DNA from: Haloferula luteola
Lineage (GTDB): Bacteria > Verrucomicrobiota > Verrucomicrobiia > Verrucomicrobiales > Akkermansiaceae
Assembly (NCBI RefSeq): GCF_014201715.1
Contig: NZ_JACHFD010000007.1
Location: 169,032 to 233,031 of the forward strand
DNA length: 64,000 nucleotides
Reading direction: 5' to 3'
Positions 57,061 through 64,000 of the stretch are shown in pieces (position 1 is the first letter of the stretch; every line of letters begins with the position of its first letter). Under the pieces are notes generated by a model, which saw only the letters and a list, made by a program, of their open reading frames with translations, did not search any database and was not told the origin of the DNA. The position numbers and the translations under genes are program-made.

Positions 57061-59597
57061 GGCGTGTAAAGGGGACGGCGGCGATGCTGGTTCTGGTGAT
57101 CCGGGAAGAGCGTGACGAAGAACTCCGACCACCCGCCCATGCGGACGCGCACGAGATTGTACTTCTCCGGTGAGGTCTGGGCTTCGAGCAGAGTCTTTGG
57201 ATTGGCCACGGTGAAGGTGGCGACGGAGCCTTTCCCTCCCTGGGCAAATTCTCCTAACAGGGCCGCCAGTTTATCCGGTGGGAAGTCCTCAGGCAGGTTG
57301 TAGTCCACGGCTCCGCCATCGCCCAGGCGCTCCATGCACTCGTCCGAGTAGCTCGCGAAGCCCTTCGCGAGCGCGGCGGTGCGCCGGTGCAGCATGGGGT
57401 CCTCTTCCGAATGAAGGGGGGCCGGCGACAGGTCGGAGGCGATCGGCTGGCGGGACTTGCGACCATCCGCCGATGCCCCCAGCCAGGAGCCGGAAAAGAC
57501 GTACTGCTCGAAGGTGCCGACCCCGGGCGCGAAGATCAGTTGGAAGTCCTTGCCCGGCGAGCTCCACCTTGCGGCCAGGTCCTTCAGCCGCCCGGCATGC
57601 ACCGGGTGCTCCGCCGCATCCCGCACGGCATTGCAGAAGGAGTCGATTAGATACCACGCGATCTTGTCGACCTCGGCATGGCCGTAGCCGAATTTGTCCT
57701 GCTTCTTGCACAGGGCGTGGATCTCCTGGATGCGCTCCGGCGAAACGTAGCGACCGAAGGCGGGCTGCTTCGCGCCGTCCGGCCCCAGCAGGGCGTCGCC
57801 CCAGTTGGTGGTGAGACAGGTCAGGAGTTCCTCCAGGGTGAATTTCTTCTCCTCGAAGACGAGCTTGCGGATCACGTGCAGCGAGTCCGCAGCAGTGCTG
57901 ATGCTGGTGAAGAGCGGCGAGAAGATGTGGTAGTCGGTGCCGCCGGCCGTGAGATCCCTCCCGCTTTCCAGGCAGCCGCCGATGAAGGCGGACAGCAGCG
58001 GGGAAGGGCAGACAGCTTCCTTGTTGCCATAGTTCAGCGTGAGGTTCTTCACGTAGCGGTGGCAGCCCAGCTCCAGGTGCTTTTCCAGGATGCGCTTGAA
58101 TTCATCCCAATCCTTGATGTCGGAGGCGGCGGTGGAGCGCCACGACTCCTTCGAGCCACGGAGATTTATCGGTCCGGTGCCAGCGATGCCGGCGCCGCGG
58201 TTGAGCGTCTTCTCGATCAGATCCGTGGCGGAGACGAAGCCGAAGCTGAACTCCGACTTCCCGGCCACCATCGTTTCATAGCAGCCATCGCACGCGTAGT
58301 CCCGCGCATCGGCCAGGGTGATGACGTTGTTGGAGTTCTCGGTCAGCGCCTTCACGATGCACTCGTCGCTGAGCAGCACCGGATGGGCACCGCCGCTGAG
58401 GAGTGCCGCGGCGGCCAGATCCAGCACGTCCTTCGGCGTCTGGCCGTTCACCCGCAGGTCCAGTGTGGGGCTATTCAGCGGCAGCCGCCGCGAGCTGTTC
58501 AGGCAGAGTCTCGTGACCGGATTGCAGGCGTCCTGCGGATCGCCGTCTTTCGGAAGCAGGCCGCCGATGGTGATCTGCTGCATCCACTGGTTCAGCAGGC
58601 CGCCCTGGTCGTAGTTCGAGGAACCCCAGAAGCCGGTCAGCACGCCATCGCACGCCGTGAAGCGATTCTCTGCATGGCGGTAGTTCAGGATGGCGGGCTC
58701 ATCCAGCTTGATCCAGAAGCCATCCAGGATCTCCTGCGCCTGATCCAGCGTGAGCTGCTTCGCCTCCAGCTCCTTTTCCAAGATCGGCCACAGGATCTGG
58801 TCCAGCCGGCCGATGGGCACGATCTCCACCGTCCAGTGGAAGGCACAGTGAAGGAGGTGGATCGCCTGCACCGCATCATGGAAGGACTCCGCGGGAAACT
58901 CCGGCACCCGCTCCAGGCGGGCAGCGGACTCCACGAGCGATGGCCGCCGTGCGTCGTCCGCGGGCAGGGTGTCCACCATCTTGCGGATGCCATGGGCATA
59001 GGCGTGCGCGAATTCCACGACGCCCTCCAGCGACTCGATCACGGACAGGTAGAAGTCGCGCTCGCGCGCACCCTCACTCGCCGCCGCCTTCGCCTTGCAA
59101 TCATCGATCATCTTCCGCAGGCCCACCCGCACCGTCCGTCCATGGTCCGGCGCGATGTGTCCCATCGGCGACATCTCGTTCAGGAAATCCAGCATGCCGG
59201 CCAGCTCCTCGTCTTCCTTCAGGTAGCGGACGAATTCCTTTCCCTGGCCGACGGAGAATGGCGGCATCGTGCCGAAAATGAGATCATCCGGATCCAGCTC
59301 GAAGCTGCCCGCCGAGGCAGCGACATCATCGCGGACGATGATCTGGAGCATGCGGCGCACGGCCTTGCCTTTGCGGACCATGACGGATTCGCCGCTGAGC
59401 GCCTTGCGCTCGGCGGGATCCCCGGTGGGGCCCGGGATCAGATGACCCACCTGTTCCTCCGTCAGCCAGCGGGGCTTCTCCCGCCAGCGCTGGAAGAGAC
59501 GGCGCAAGAGGCGGCAGATGCGCGGCGAGGGCAGATCCGGATCGCCCGGTTTCAGGTGCTCCAGATGGCGCCAGTAATCGACATCGTTGTGAATCAT
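57057..59597 (-). CDS. Glycyl radical enzyme homologue (PFL-like) with altered Gly motif
   Basis: ATG 59597 (MIHNDVDYWRHLEHLKPGD) gives 846 residues, full length for a pyruvate formate-lyase/GRE. The thiyl Cys is Cys439 in YACDGCYETMV. The C-terminal glycyl loop reads VRVRMGGWSEFFVTLFPDHQ with Gly822; most GREs have RVxGY, so Tyr is replaced by Trp. GREs need a radical-SAM activase and anoxia; no activase is encoded in the window. The fold is secure but the reaction is unknown; a GRE-derived enzyme without radical chemistry is possible. It lies upstream of and overlaps the DyP gene. Confidence 0.82.
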   Translation of the reverse strand: MIHNDVDYWRHLEHLKPGDPDLPSPRICRLLRRLFQRWREKPRWLTEEQVGHLIPGPTGDPAERKALSGESVMVRKGKAVRRMLQIIVRDDVAASAGSFELDPDDLIFGTMPPFSVGQGKEFVRYLKEDEELAGMLDFLNEMSPMGHIAPDHGRTVRVGLRKMIDDCKAKAAASEGARERDFYLSVIESLEGVVEFAHAYAHGIRKMVDTLPADDARRPSLVESAARLERVPEFPAESFHDAVQAIHLLHCAFHWTVEIVPIGRLDQILWPILEKELEAKQLTLDQAQEILDGFWIKLDEPAILNYRHAENRFTACDGVLTGFWGSSNYDQGGLLNQWMQQITIGGLLPKDGDPQDACNPVTRLCLNSSRRLPLNSPTLDLRVNGQTPKDVLDLAAAALLSGGAHPVLLSDECIVKALTENSNNVITLADARDYACDGCYETMVAGKSEFSFGFVSATDLIEKTLNRGAGIAGTGPINLRGSKESWRSTAASDIKDWDEFKRILEKHLELGCHRYVKNLTLNYGNKEAVCPSPLLSAFIGGCLESGRDLTAGGTDYHIFSPLFTSISTAADSLHVIRKLVFEEKKFTLEELLTCLTTNWGDALLGPDGAKQPAFGRYVSPERIQEIHALCKKQDKFGYGHAEVDKIAWYLIDSFCNAVRDAAEHPVHAGRLKDLAARWSSPGKDFQLIFAPGVGTFEQYVFSGSWLGASADGRKSRQPIASDLSPAPLHSEEDPMLHRRTAALAKGFASYSDECMERLGDGGAVDYNLPEDFPPDKLAALLGEFAQGGKGSVATFTVANPKTLLEAQTSPEKYNLVRVRMGGWSEFFVTLFPDHQNQHRRRPLYTP

Positions 59598-59719
59598 GAG
59601 ACTGCGTGAAGGGAAAGCGGAGAAAGGTGGGAAGGATGGCGCGATGCGACCTCGGCATGTTGCCGGGTTTCGCGACAAGGAGAACGAGGCTGCTCCGGCC
59701 TTGGGTCTAACAATTGCAA

Positions 59720-60115
59720 CTACGTCTCGCTGTGGAGGACCTGGGCGAGGATGATGGCGTTCCCATCCGGATCCAGCACGGTCAGCAGCCGGACATTCTC
59801 ATAATTGATGATCTCGCCATCGAAGGTGACGCCTCGCGACCCGAGCACTTCCTTCACCTCCTCCAGCGGACGGACCGCCTTGAGTTCGATGTTGATCGCG
59901 CCGCGCGTGCCCGCGGGCACGGTGCCGGGCGGATTGGCGATGTGGAGACCGATGATCAGGCCGTCACCGGCATCGATCTCCGCCCATTCGTTCGCGATGC
60001 GGACCTTGAGCGGGAAGCCGAGGGACTCGGTGTAGAAGCGGACCGCGCGGTCCATGTCCGTGACATAGACCGAGGCATTTCCTCCGGAGAGCAGGGGTGG
60101 GATGGGGGATGGCAT
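59720..60115 (-). CDS. VOC-family (glyoxalase/bleomycin-resistance) protein
   Basis: The 131-residue single-domain protein begins MPSPIPPLLSGGNASVYVTD. It shows the VOC pattern DMDRAVRFYTESLGFPLKVR, AINIELKAVRPLEEVKEVL and the C-terminal VLDPDGNAIILAQ. VOC proteins bind a metal and act as isomerases, dioxygenases, fosfomycin-type transferases or binding proteins; the subtype cannot be assigned. It lies 49 bases after the trypsin-PLD gene and 122 bases before the GRE gene on the same strand. Confidence 0.88.
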   Translation of the reverse strand: MPSPIPPLLSGGNASVYVTDMDRAVRFYTESLGFPLKVRIANEWAEIDAGDGLIIGLHIANPPGTVPAGTRGAINIELKAVRPLEEVKEVLGSRGVTFDGEIINYENVRLLTVLDPDGNAIILAQVLHSET

Positions 60116-60164
60116 AGTGGTGGAACGGTGCGGGGAGTTCGTGTCGTTTCGTGGTGGCTGGCGG

Positions 60165-63035
60165 CTATCCTAAGTCGGAGAGCCGAACGGTTTCCCAACC
60201 GGCCGAACGCACGAACGCGGCACGGCTCTCCGTCCCGCCGCCATTCGGCGCCCTGCGCACTCTGCGAGCCGGCCCCACGCTACGCTCGGCGAGCGTCTTC
60301 CAGTCGTACCAGAATAGCTCGGCAAAGTACTTGGTGATTTCCTCATGCTGGAAGATCAGGCTGGCATCCCGGTTCACCAGAGCTCCTTCGTTGGTCCAGT
60401 TGTGACTTCCGACCAGCACTTTGTCGCGGTCCACGACGATGCCCTTGGTGTGGCAACGGCTTTGGGTCTTCACGCGGGTCATGTCGAAGCCCTTCTCACT
60501 CATCCTCTCAAGCGCAGTCTGGGGATTGAAATCGCCACGAATGATGATCCGGACATCGATCCCTTCCTGCTGCTTTCTGAGCAACTCGCTGAAGAGGTCG
60601 ATGAAGCGGGGATCATTCTTATCTCGTCCACGCGGGTCCAGTCCCAGGATGCTCAAGGACTGGTTCTGGAAGAGAATGCGCTCCTCAGCGGACCGGAGCA
60701 GCCGGAACACCTCATCATAGTAGTTGTCCGGCGTCAGCAGGGGCATCACTTTTACCTTCTCCGTGACGATCAGCGGGGCGCGGTGAAAGGGCCTCGCGGC
60801 CGGCACGCGCGCGACTGCCGCCGCTTCCTCGACCAGGAATTGCGGCTCCTCCGGTGTCACGAACTCCCTTGCTTCTTCGGCCGCCGCGCAGTCGAAGTCA
60901 TAGCGGATAAAGCTCTCGAACTGCGACGCGAGGTTTTCATTTTCGATGACGATGTTCCACTCGCGGTTGAGCTCCTTCAGGGACCACCAATCGCCGGATT
61001 TCGGAGCTTCCACATATTGGTTGGAACTCTGGAGGTTGCCGCTGGAGAGCCAGAACGCACTTCCATCCCGCACGATCACCTTGATGTGGTAGTGGGACGC
61101 GAACTGACCGCCCTTTCTCACAGACGCGGGAACGTGGGTGAACCGCTTGCCGAGTCCTTCGGCGAAGTACTCCAGGACTTTCGTCTCCCGCCAATCGTCG
61201 CCCTTCACCCCCTTGCCCTCTTCCATTGCCTCGCCTTCCTGCATGATGAGCTGCAGCGTCTTCGGAGAGTCTTTGACGGCATCGAGGATGCCCTCCACGA
61301 CATGAGGAGCGGTCATGTCATACATCGCGACGGTCAGCCGCTCATTGGTATCTTTGAGGAACTTCTCAAGCTCGCTCCAGGAGGCGTCAGGGCTGGCGTG
61401 GCAAACGACCCGCATCTCCTCTTCGACGAACTCCAGTTTGAAGTCTTCAGGTGGCACATAGGCGATCGCCGCGATCTCAGGCAACTCGAAGGATTCATCG
61501 GCGACCAAGTCGATCAAGCCGGGGTCTCGGACCTCCACCGGCACTCCCAGCACGGTCGAGGGCAGCGAGATGCGCGCGCGCTCCGTGCTGTCCTTTAGGA
61601 TCACCACCACCGCAGGTTCATCAGTAATCCAGCCGTTGCGGAAAACATAGCCATCCCGGACATCCAGAAGGGAATCGGCCTGAGACCCGAGTAGACGCTT
61701 CGTCTCAGCCACCGCCTGCGACACGGATGCCTCGCCAGCGGCTGGAATGGCTCCTTGTGCGAGTGGTTGAACGCCGCCAATCGGCCTCACCACCGGCGTG
61801 CCGAGGGTCATGCCGAGCTCGACCGGGATCTCAAGATTGAATCTCACTGTGTTACCTGCTTGTTGGGGTTGCTGCTGCTGTGGCGAGACCTGCACCGGGT
61901 CTTTGCTGTTGGGTTGGTTGTTGGAAGCCGGACGGACGGGATTGACGGGGGTGGCTTCGCCCGCGAGGCCTCTTAGTACGCCGGACACTTCGCGGATGGC
62001 ACCGATGGCCGCGCCGAAATTCGCGCCACTGAACGCGGTGCAACCGCCATTGGTATGAACCCCGACGATTTCGCCGTTCTCGGCAAGAATGGGGGATCCT
62101 GAAGAGCCGCCCAAGGTGTCCATGCTTTCATAGACGATGCGCCCTCCGACATTAGAGTGCATCGGGCCGGCTTCAATCATTTTCGGCTTGCCCATGGGGT
62201 GCTGGATCATGGCCAGCATCGCACCTGCTTCCGTCAAATCTCGCTCAGCCAGTAGCAATTTCCCATAAACTTCCCCGGGCAGTTTTCCCGTGGAGTTCCT
62301 GCCCAGTCTCACGATAGCGAAGTCGACTTTTACGGCTCGGTCATTGTCATTGCCGTATTCCACTAGTTCCAAGACCGGAAAGTCGTCGCCTTTGCGCACC
62401 ACACCAGTGCTCCCGTCCTTCTGATAATTGAAATTCACCCTCATCAGCGTGGCGATCTCCTTCGGGGCGATAATCTCCCCGTTCCGCCGCGGTCGGGACC
62501 AGTCCCCGCCAGTTTGTCCAAAGCAGTGAGCCGCCGTCAAAAACAGATCGTTGCTAATGAGCCCTCCGCTTCCCCAACGTTCTCCGGCAACATTGCCGGG
62601 ATCATCCCGATCTCCTGTAAATCGGCTAGGGAGGTCATCCAGCCATTGAAGTTGGCCAACGGGCTTCTCATACTGACGGCAAAACTCCACAGACACCCCG
62701 AGGGTTCCTTTATAATGCTCGACGTCTTCCGTGTCATCCTTTTTTCCACAGATGGATTCGAAGGCTGCCTGTTCGATTCCCGCATCCAACAACTCGATCT
62801 TATTACTGAGTTCTTCCCTCAGCTTGAGCATCCGATCCAGTGCGGGGCTAGTAGAACCTCCGCCGGGTCGGGTTTCGCGTGGCGCCACCGTGTCTTTTTT
62901 GGCATCGGCGATCATCAATTCGACGGATGAAACCCTTTCATTAGTGGCGTCGCTAAGGGAGGGAAACTCCCGTTGCAGTGCATCAATCAGTTGTTCCTTT
63001 GGACGGCGGGGCAGTGCGACAGGCTTTGGTTTCAT
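60165..63035 (-). CDS. Fusion of trypsin-like serine protease and tandem phospholipase D-like domains
   Basis: ATG 63035 (MKPKPVALPRRPKEQL) gives 956 residues without a signal peptide. After a helical N-terminus comes a trypsin-like protease with His170 (LTAAHCFG), Asp238 (VDFAIVRL) and Ser312 (GGSSGSPIL). A Gln/Pro-rich linker (about residues 395-420) leads to two PLD domains. The first HKD has His650 and Lys652 in HYHIKVIVRDG; the second has His862 and Lys864 in CHTKGIVVDRDK followed by GSHNW. PLD domains cut DNA or lipid head groups. A cytoplasmic protease joined to a PLD suggests a conflict effector released by cleavage, but that is inference. Confidence 0.88.
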   Translation of the reverse strand: MKPKPVALPRRPKEQLIDALQREFPSLSDATNERVSSVELMIADAKKDTVAPRETRPGGGSTSPALDRMLKLREELSNKIELLDAGIEQAAFESICGKKDDTEDVEHYKGTLGVSVEFCRQYEKPVGQLQWLDDLPSRFTGDRDDPGNVAGERWGSGGLISNDLFLTAAHCFGQTGGDWSRPRRNGEIIAPKEIATLMRVNFNYQKDGSTGVVRKGDDFPVLELVEYGNDNDRAVKVDFAIVRLGRNSTGKLPGEVYGKLLLAERDLTEAGAMLAMIQHPMGKPKMIEAGPMHSNVGGRIVYESMDTLGGSSGSPILAENGEIVGVHTNGGCTAFSGANFGAAIGAIREVSGVLRGLAGEATPVNPVRPASNNQPNSKDPVQVSPQQQQPQQAGNTVRFNLEIPVELGMTLGTPVVRPIGGVQPLAQGAIPAAGEASVSQAVAETKRLLGSQADSLLDVRDGYVFRNGWITDEPAVVVILKDSTERARISLPSTVLGVPVEVRDPGLIDLVADESFELPEIAAIAYVPPEDFKLEFVEEEMRVVCHASPDASWSELEKFLKDTNERLTVAMYDMTAPHVVEGILDAVKDSPKTLQLIMQEGEAMEEGKGVKGDDWRETKVLEYFAEGLGKRFTHVPASVRKGGQFASHYHIKVIVRDGSAFWLSSGNLQSSNQYVEAPKSGDWWSLKELNREWNIVIENENLASQFESFIRYDFDCAAAEEAREFVTPEEPQFLVEEAAAVARVPAARPFHRAPLIVTEKVKVMPLLTPDNYYDEVFRLLRSAEERILFQNQSLSILGLDPRGRDKNDPRFIDLFSELLRKQQEGIDVRIIIRGDFNPQTALERMSEKGFDMTRVKTQSRCHTKGIVVDRDKVLVGSHNWTNEGALVNRDASLIFQHEEITKYFAELFWYDWKTLAERSVGPARRVRRAPNGGGTESRAAFVRSAGWETVRLSDLG

Positions 63036-63329
63036 GGAAGTGGATTTTCCGAGGTGGGAGGAAAAAGTTATTCGGTTGCAGCCTGTGGTGCTGATGACTA
63101 ACACGGACTGCTGTTGCGGAAAGATTTTTAGTTAAATAATCATCACATATTCAAAATATGCAGTGAAAAAGTCGAGGTTTTTTCGTTACATCTGTTGACT
63201 TTTCATTCGCAACCTTCCTGTCGTTTCAATCCAACTATGAAACGCATGAAACGCATCGTGCGGGACGGGGAGGCCGGAGACTCCAGCCCATGATCCCGCA
63301 CCGCACGGCCCGCCGTGGAACGATTCTCT
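63036..63329. other. AT-rich leader before the trypsin-PLD gene
   Basis: The stretch 63105-63235 is clearly AT-rich and probably holds the promoter of the minus-strand unit B genes. A 16-codon plus-strand frame starts at 63237 with a doubled ATGAAACGC; I do not consider it a gene. Confidence 0.45.
63146..63160. promoter_or_regulatory. Inverted repeat in the unit B promoter region
   Basis: CATATT-CAA-AATATG (6-bp arms, 3-bp spacer) lies about 110 bases upstream of the trypsin-PLD start. Its shape matches the inverted repeat before the primase-RT gene, with different bases. Confidence 0.4.
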
Positions 63330-63755
63330 TCAACTGCTCAACCCATGCCGCTCGCAATCCGCCCGCATTCGTTGGAACGCCTCCGCCCGTTCAGGGGCGG
63401 GAGTCTTGGCGACGCCCATCAACTGGCGGACGCTGAAAGCCCTGATGAGCGCGGGGGCGGTGAGGTCCGCGAGGTAGTCTTGCGCGTCCTTGGGCAGATG
63501 CAGAAGGCTGAACATCTGCGTCATTCTCGCTTTGCTAAGTCTCTCTTGCTCACCAATTTGAACTTTGGTCAGTGCCTTGTCCTCATCCAGCCGCCGCTGC
63601 CAGTCGAACACTCTCCAAATGGGATGCCGCGCCACTTCGTGATTTTCCTGCGAGGTGTCCTCCGGCAACCCGCCCTGCGCCGTGGATTTCAGCGAAAACT
63701 GGAAAGGCTCCGCCACGAAAGGAGGCAGGTTGTGCTGGTAATAGGGAAGGCCCAA
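63330..63755 (-). CDS. Small HTH protein at the right end of unit B (paralogue of 54360-54773)
   Basis: The first listed start is TTG 63755 (GLPYYQHNLPPFVAEPF), giving 141 residues; as in its paralogue, the frame continues toward the att core through RTSF. The shared core is VFDWQRRLDEDKALTKVQIG and LSKARMTQMFSLLHLPKDAQDYL, a ParB/KorB-like helix-turn-helix. About half the residues match the unit A copy by eye. Each lies about 50 bases from an att core and points inward, so it probably belongs to the recombination or maintenance machinery of the units. Confidence 0.65.
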   Translation of the reverse strand: MGLPYYQHNLPPFVAEPFQFSLKSTAQGGLPEDTSQENHEVARHPIWRVFDWQRRLDEDKALTKVQIGEQERLSKARMTQMFSLLHLPKDAQDYLADLTAPALIRAFSVRQLMGVAKTPAPERAEAFQRMRADCERHGLSS

Positions 63756-63794
63756 AACGAGCTTGAGCCAGAAGGAAGTTCGTAAAGTATGAGT

Positions 63795-63809
63795 GCCCGC
63801 TCCGCCATG
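63795..63809 (+). other. Attachment-site core 3, right end of unit B
   Basis: GCCCGCTCCGCCATG is identical to 54819-54833 and contains the tRNA-Ser 3' core. A 42-bp palindrome and the right copy of the 106-bp repeat start here. Confidence 0.7.
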
Positions 63810-63905
63810 ACCCCATCCCTGCGAGCAGGGATGGGGTCATGGCGTTTCTGGGGGGAGGCAGTTCCTCGCGGAGCGCAGCGCAGGAGGGTTTGAAAACGGA
63901 AAGCT
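63800..63905 (+). repeat. 106-bp direct repeat, right copy
   Basis: This stretch matches 44382-44487 without gaps and with 6 mismatches. The match stops exactly where an insertion sequence begins, so the original repeat may have been longer. The palindrome spans 63803-63844 with loop GA. Confidence 0.9.
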
Positions 63906-64000
63906 TGTAGTGCTCCCTTGGAAGTTGGACAGCCTTGGTTTTTATTCAGGCTGCGGTGTTGCATTGTGCTTGGTGGTATTGGGTTGGTGACTTGTATTTG
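63906..64000. mobile_element. End of an IS3-family insertion sequence, cut by the window edge
   Basis: The end TGTAGTGCTCCCTTGGAAGT, followed by TGGACAG, has the form of IS3-family (IS150-like) terminal repeats. A transposase C-terminus reads inward from it on the minus strand. The rest of the element lies beyond the window. Confidence 0.65.
63946..64000 (-). CDS. Transposase (IS3-family OrfB) C-terminal fragment
   Basis: The minus-strand frame entering at the window edge reads KYKSPTQYHQAQCNTAA and stops at 63946. The YKSPTQYH pattern resembles the last residues of IS3-family OrfB transposases. The stop lies 40 bases inside the IS end, as usual. Only 17 residues are visible. Confidence 0.55.
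   Translation of the reverse strand, partial: KYKSPTQYHQAQCNTAA

Noticed and set aside
57678..59609. Plus-strand 643-codon open frame opposite the glycyl radical enzyme gene
   Set aside because: It mirrors the GRE codons and has no start signal or recognisable domain; the minus-strand gene has all family motifs.
63237..63294. 16-codon plus-strand frame starting with doubled ATGAAACGC
   Set aside because: Too short, no ribosome site and oriented against the local genes; probably chance.
63689..63840. Minus-strand frames reading FRFQTLLRCAPRG and MAERALILYE through the repeat
   Set aside because: Similar frames occur in the left repeat, where they run into the tRNA complement; they reflect the att repeat rather than a gene.

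Overview
The window looks like a chromosome fragment from a high-GC member of the Verrucomicrobia (Verrucomicrobiales-like). The case rests on a PEP-CTERM sorting signal, secreted proteins that end in an immunoglobulin-like FYRV tail, a DUF58/TgpA transglutaminase pair, many secreted glycan-degrading enzymes, an archaeal/eukaryotic-type ProS, and Gram-negative envelope genes (lpxD, ompH/skp, RND efflux). The phylum is an inference, because no rRNA is present.

Positions 1-44297 are ordinary chromosome. 1-10.6 kb and 14.9-20.6 kb are rich in secreted hydrolases: a SASA-type esterase, metallophosphatase, GH29 fucosidase with an AraC regulator, an M14-like/amidotransferase fusion, a phosphodiester glycosidase, GH2 beta-galactosidase, a sugar-dehydrogenase-like lipoprotein and a GH43 arabinanase. 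Between them sit a methyltransferase/LysR divergent pair, katG and a rhomboid protease. 20.9-44.2 kb is housekeeping: an RRM protein, an RND pump, aroE-gltX, DUF58-TgpA, panC-nadB, skp-lpxD, proS, two linked membrane proteins, a serine hydrolase, a GcvR-like ACT protein and purU.

At 44298-44389 lies tRNA-Ser(CGA). Its 3' end starts an accessory region that runs to the window end. The 10-bp core CTCCGCCATG, which includes the tRNA 3' CCA, recurs at 44382, 54824 and 63800, and a hairpin follows it each time. A small paralogous HTH gene on the minus strand lies just left of the second and third copies. I read this as a tandem chain of integrated units at one tRNA: unit A (44.39-54.83 kb), unit B (54.83-63.81 kb) and the left end of a unit C, which is cut by an IS3-family element at 63906. 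I see no integrase.

Unit A carries a decayed MobF relaxase tail, a 130-residue protein, a 616-bp gene-free leader and one 2505-residue gene. That gene fuses a DnaG-type primase (CHC2 zinc finger, core, TOPRIM), a reverse transcriptase (YVDD), about 1000 residues of unknown sequence, a pentapeptide repeat linker and a nitrilase. This resembles the RT-nitrilase defence proteins (DRT1/UG1 type) with a whole primase added, and it is the main candidate for an undescribed system. Unit B carries a minus-strand set: a trypsin-PLD fusion, a VOC protein, a glycyl-radical-enzyme homologue, a DyP peroxidase and a HAD hydrolase. No activating enzyme is visible.
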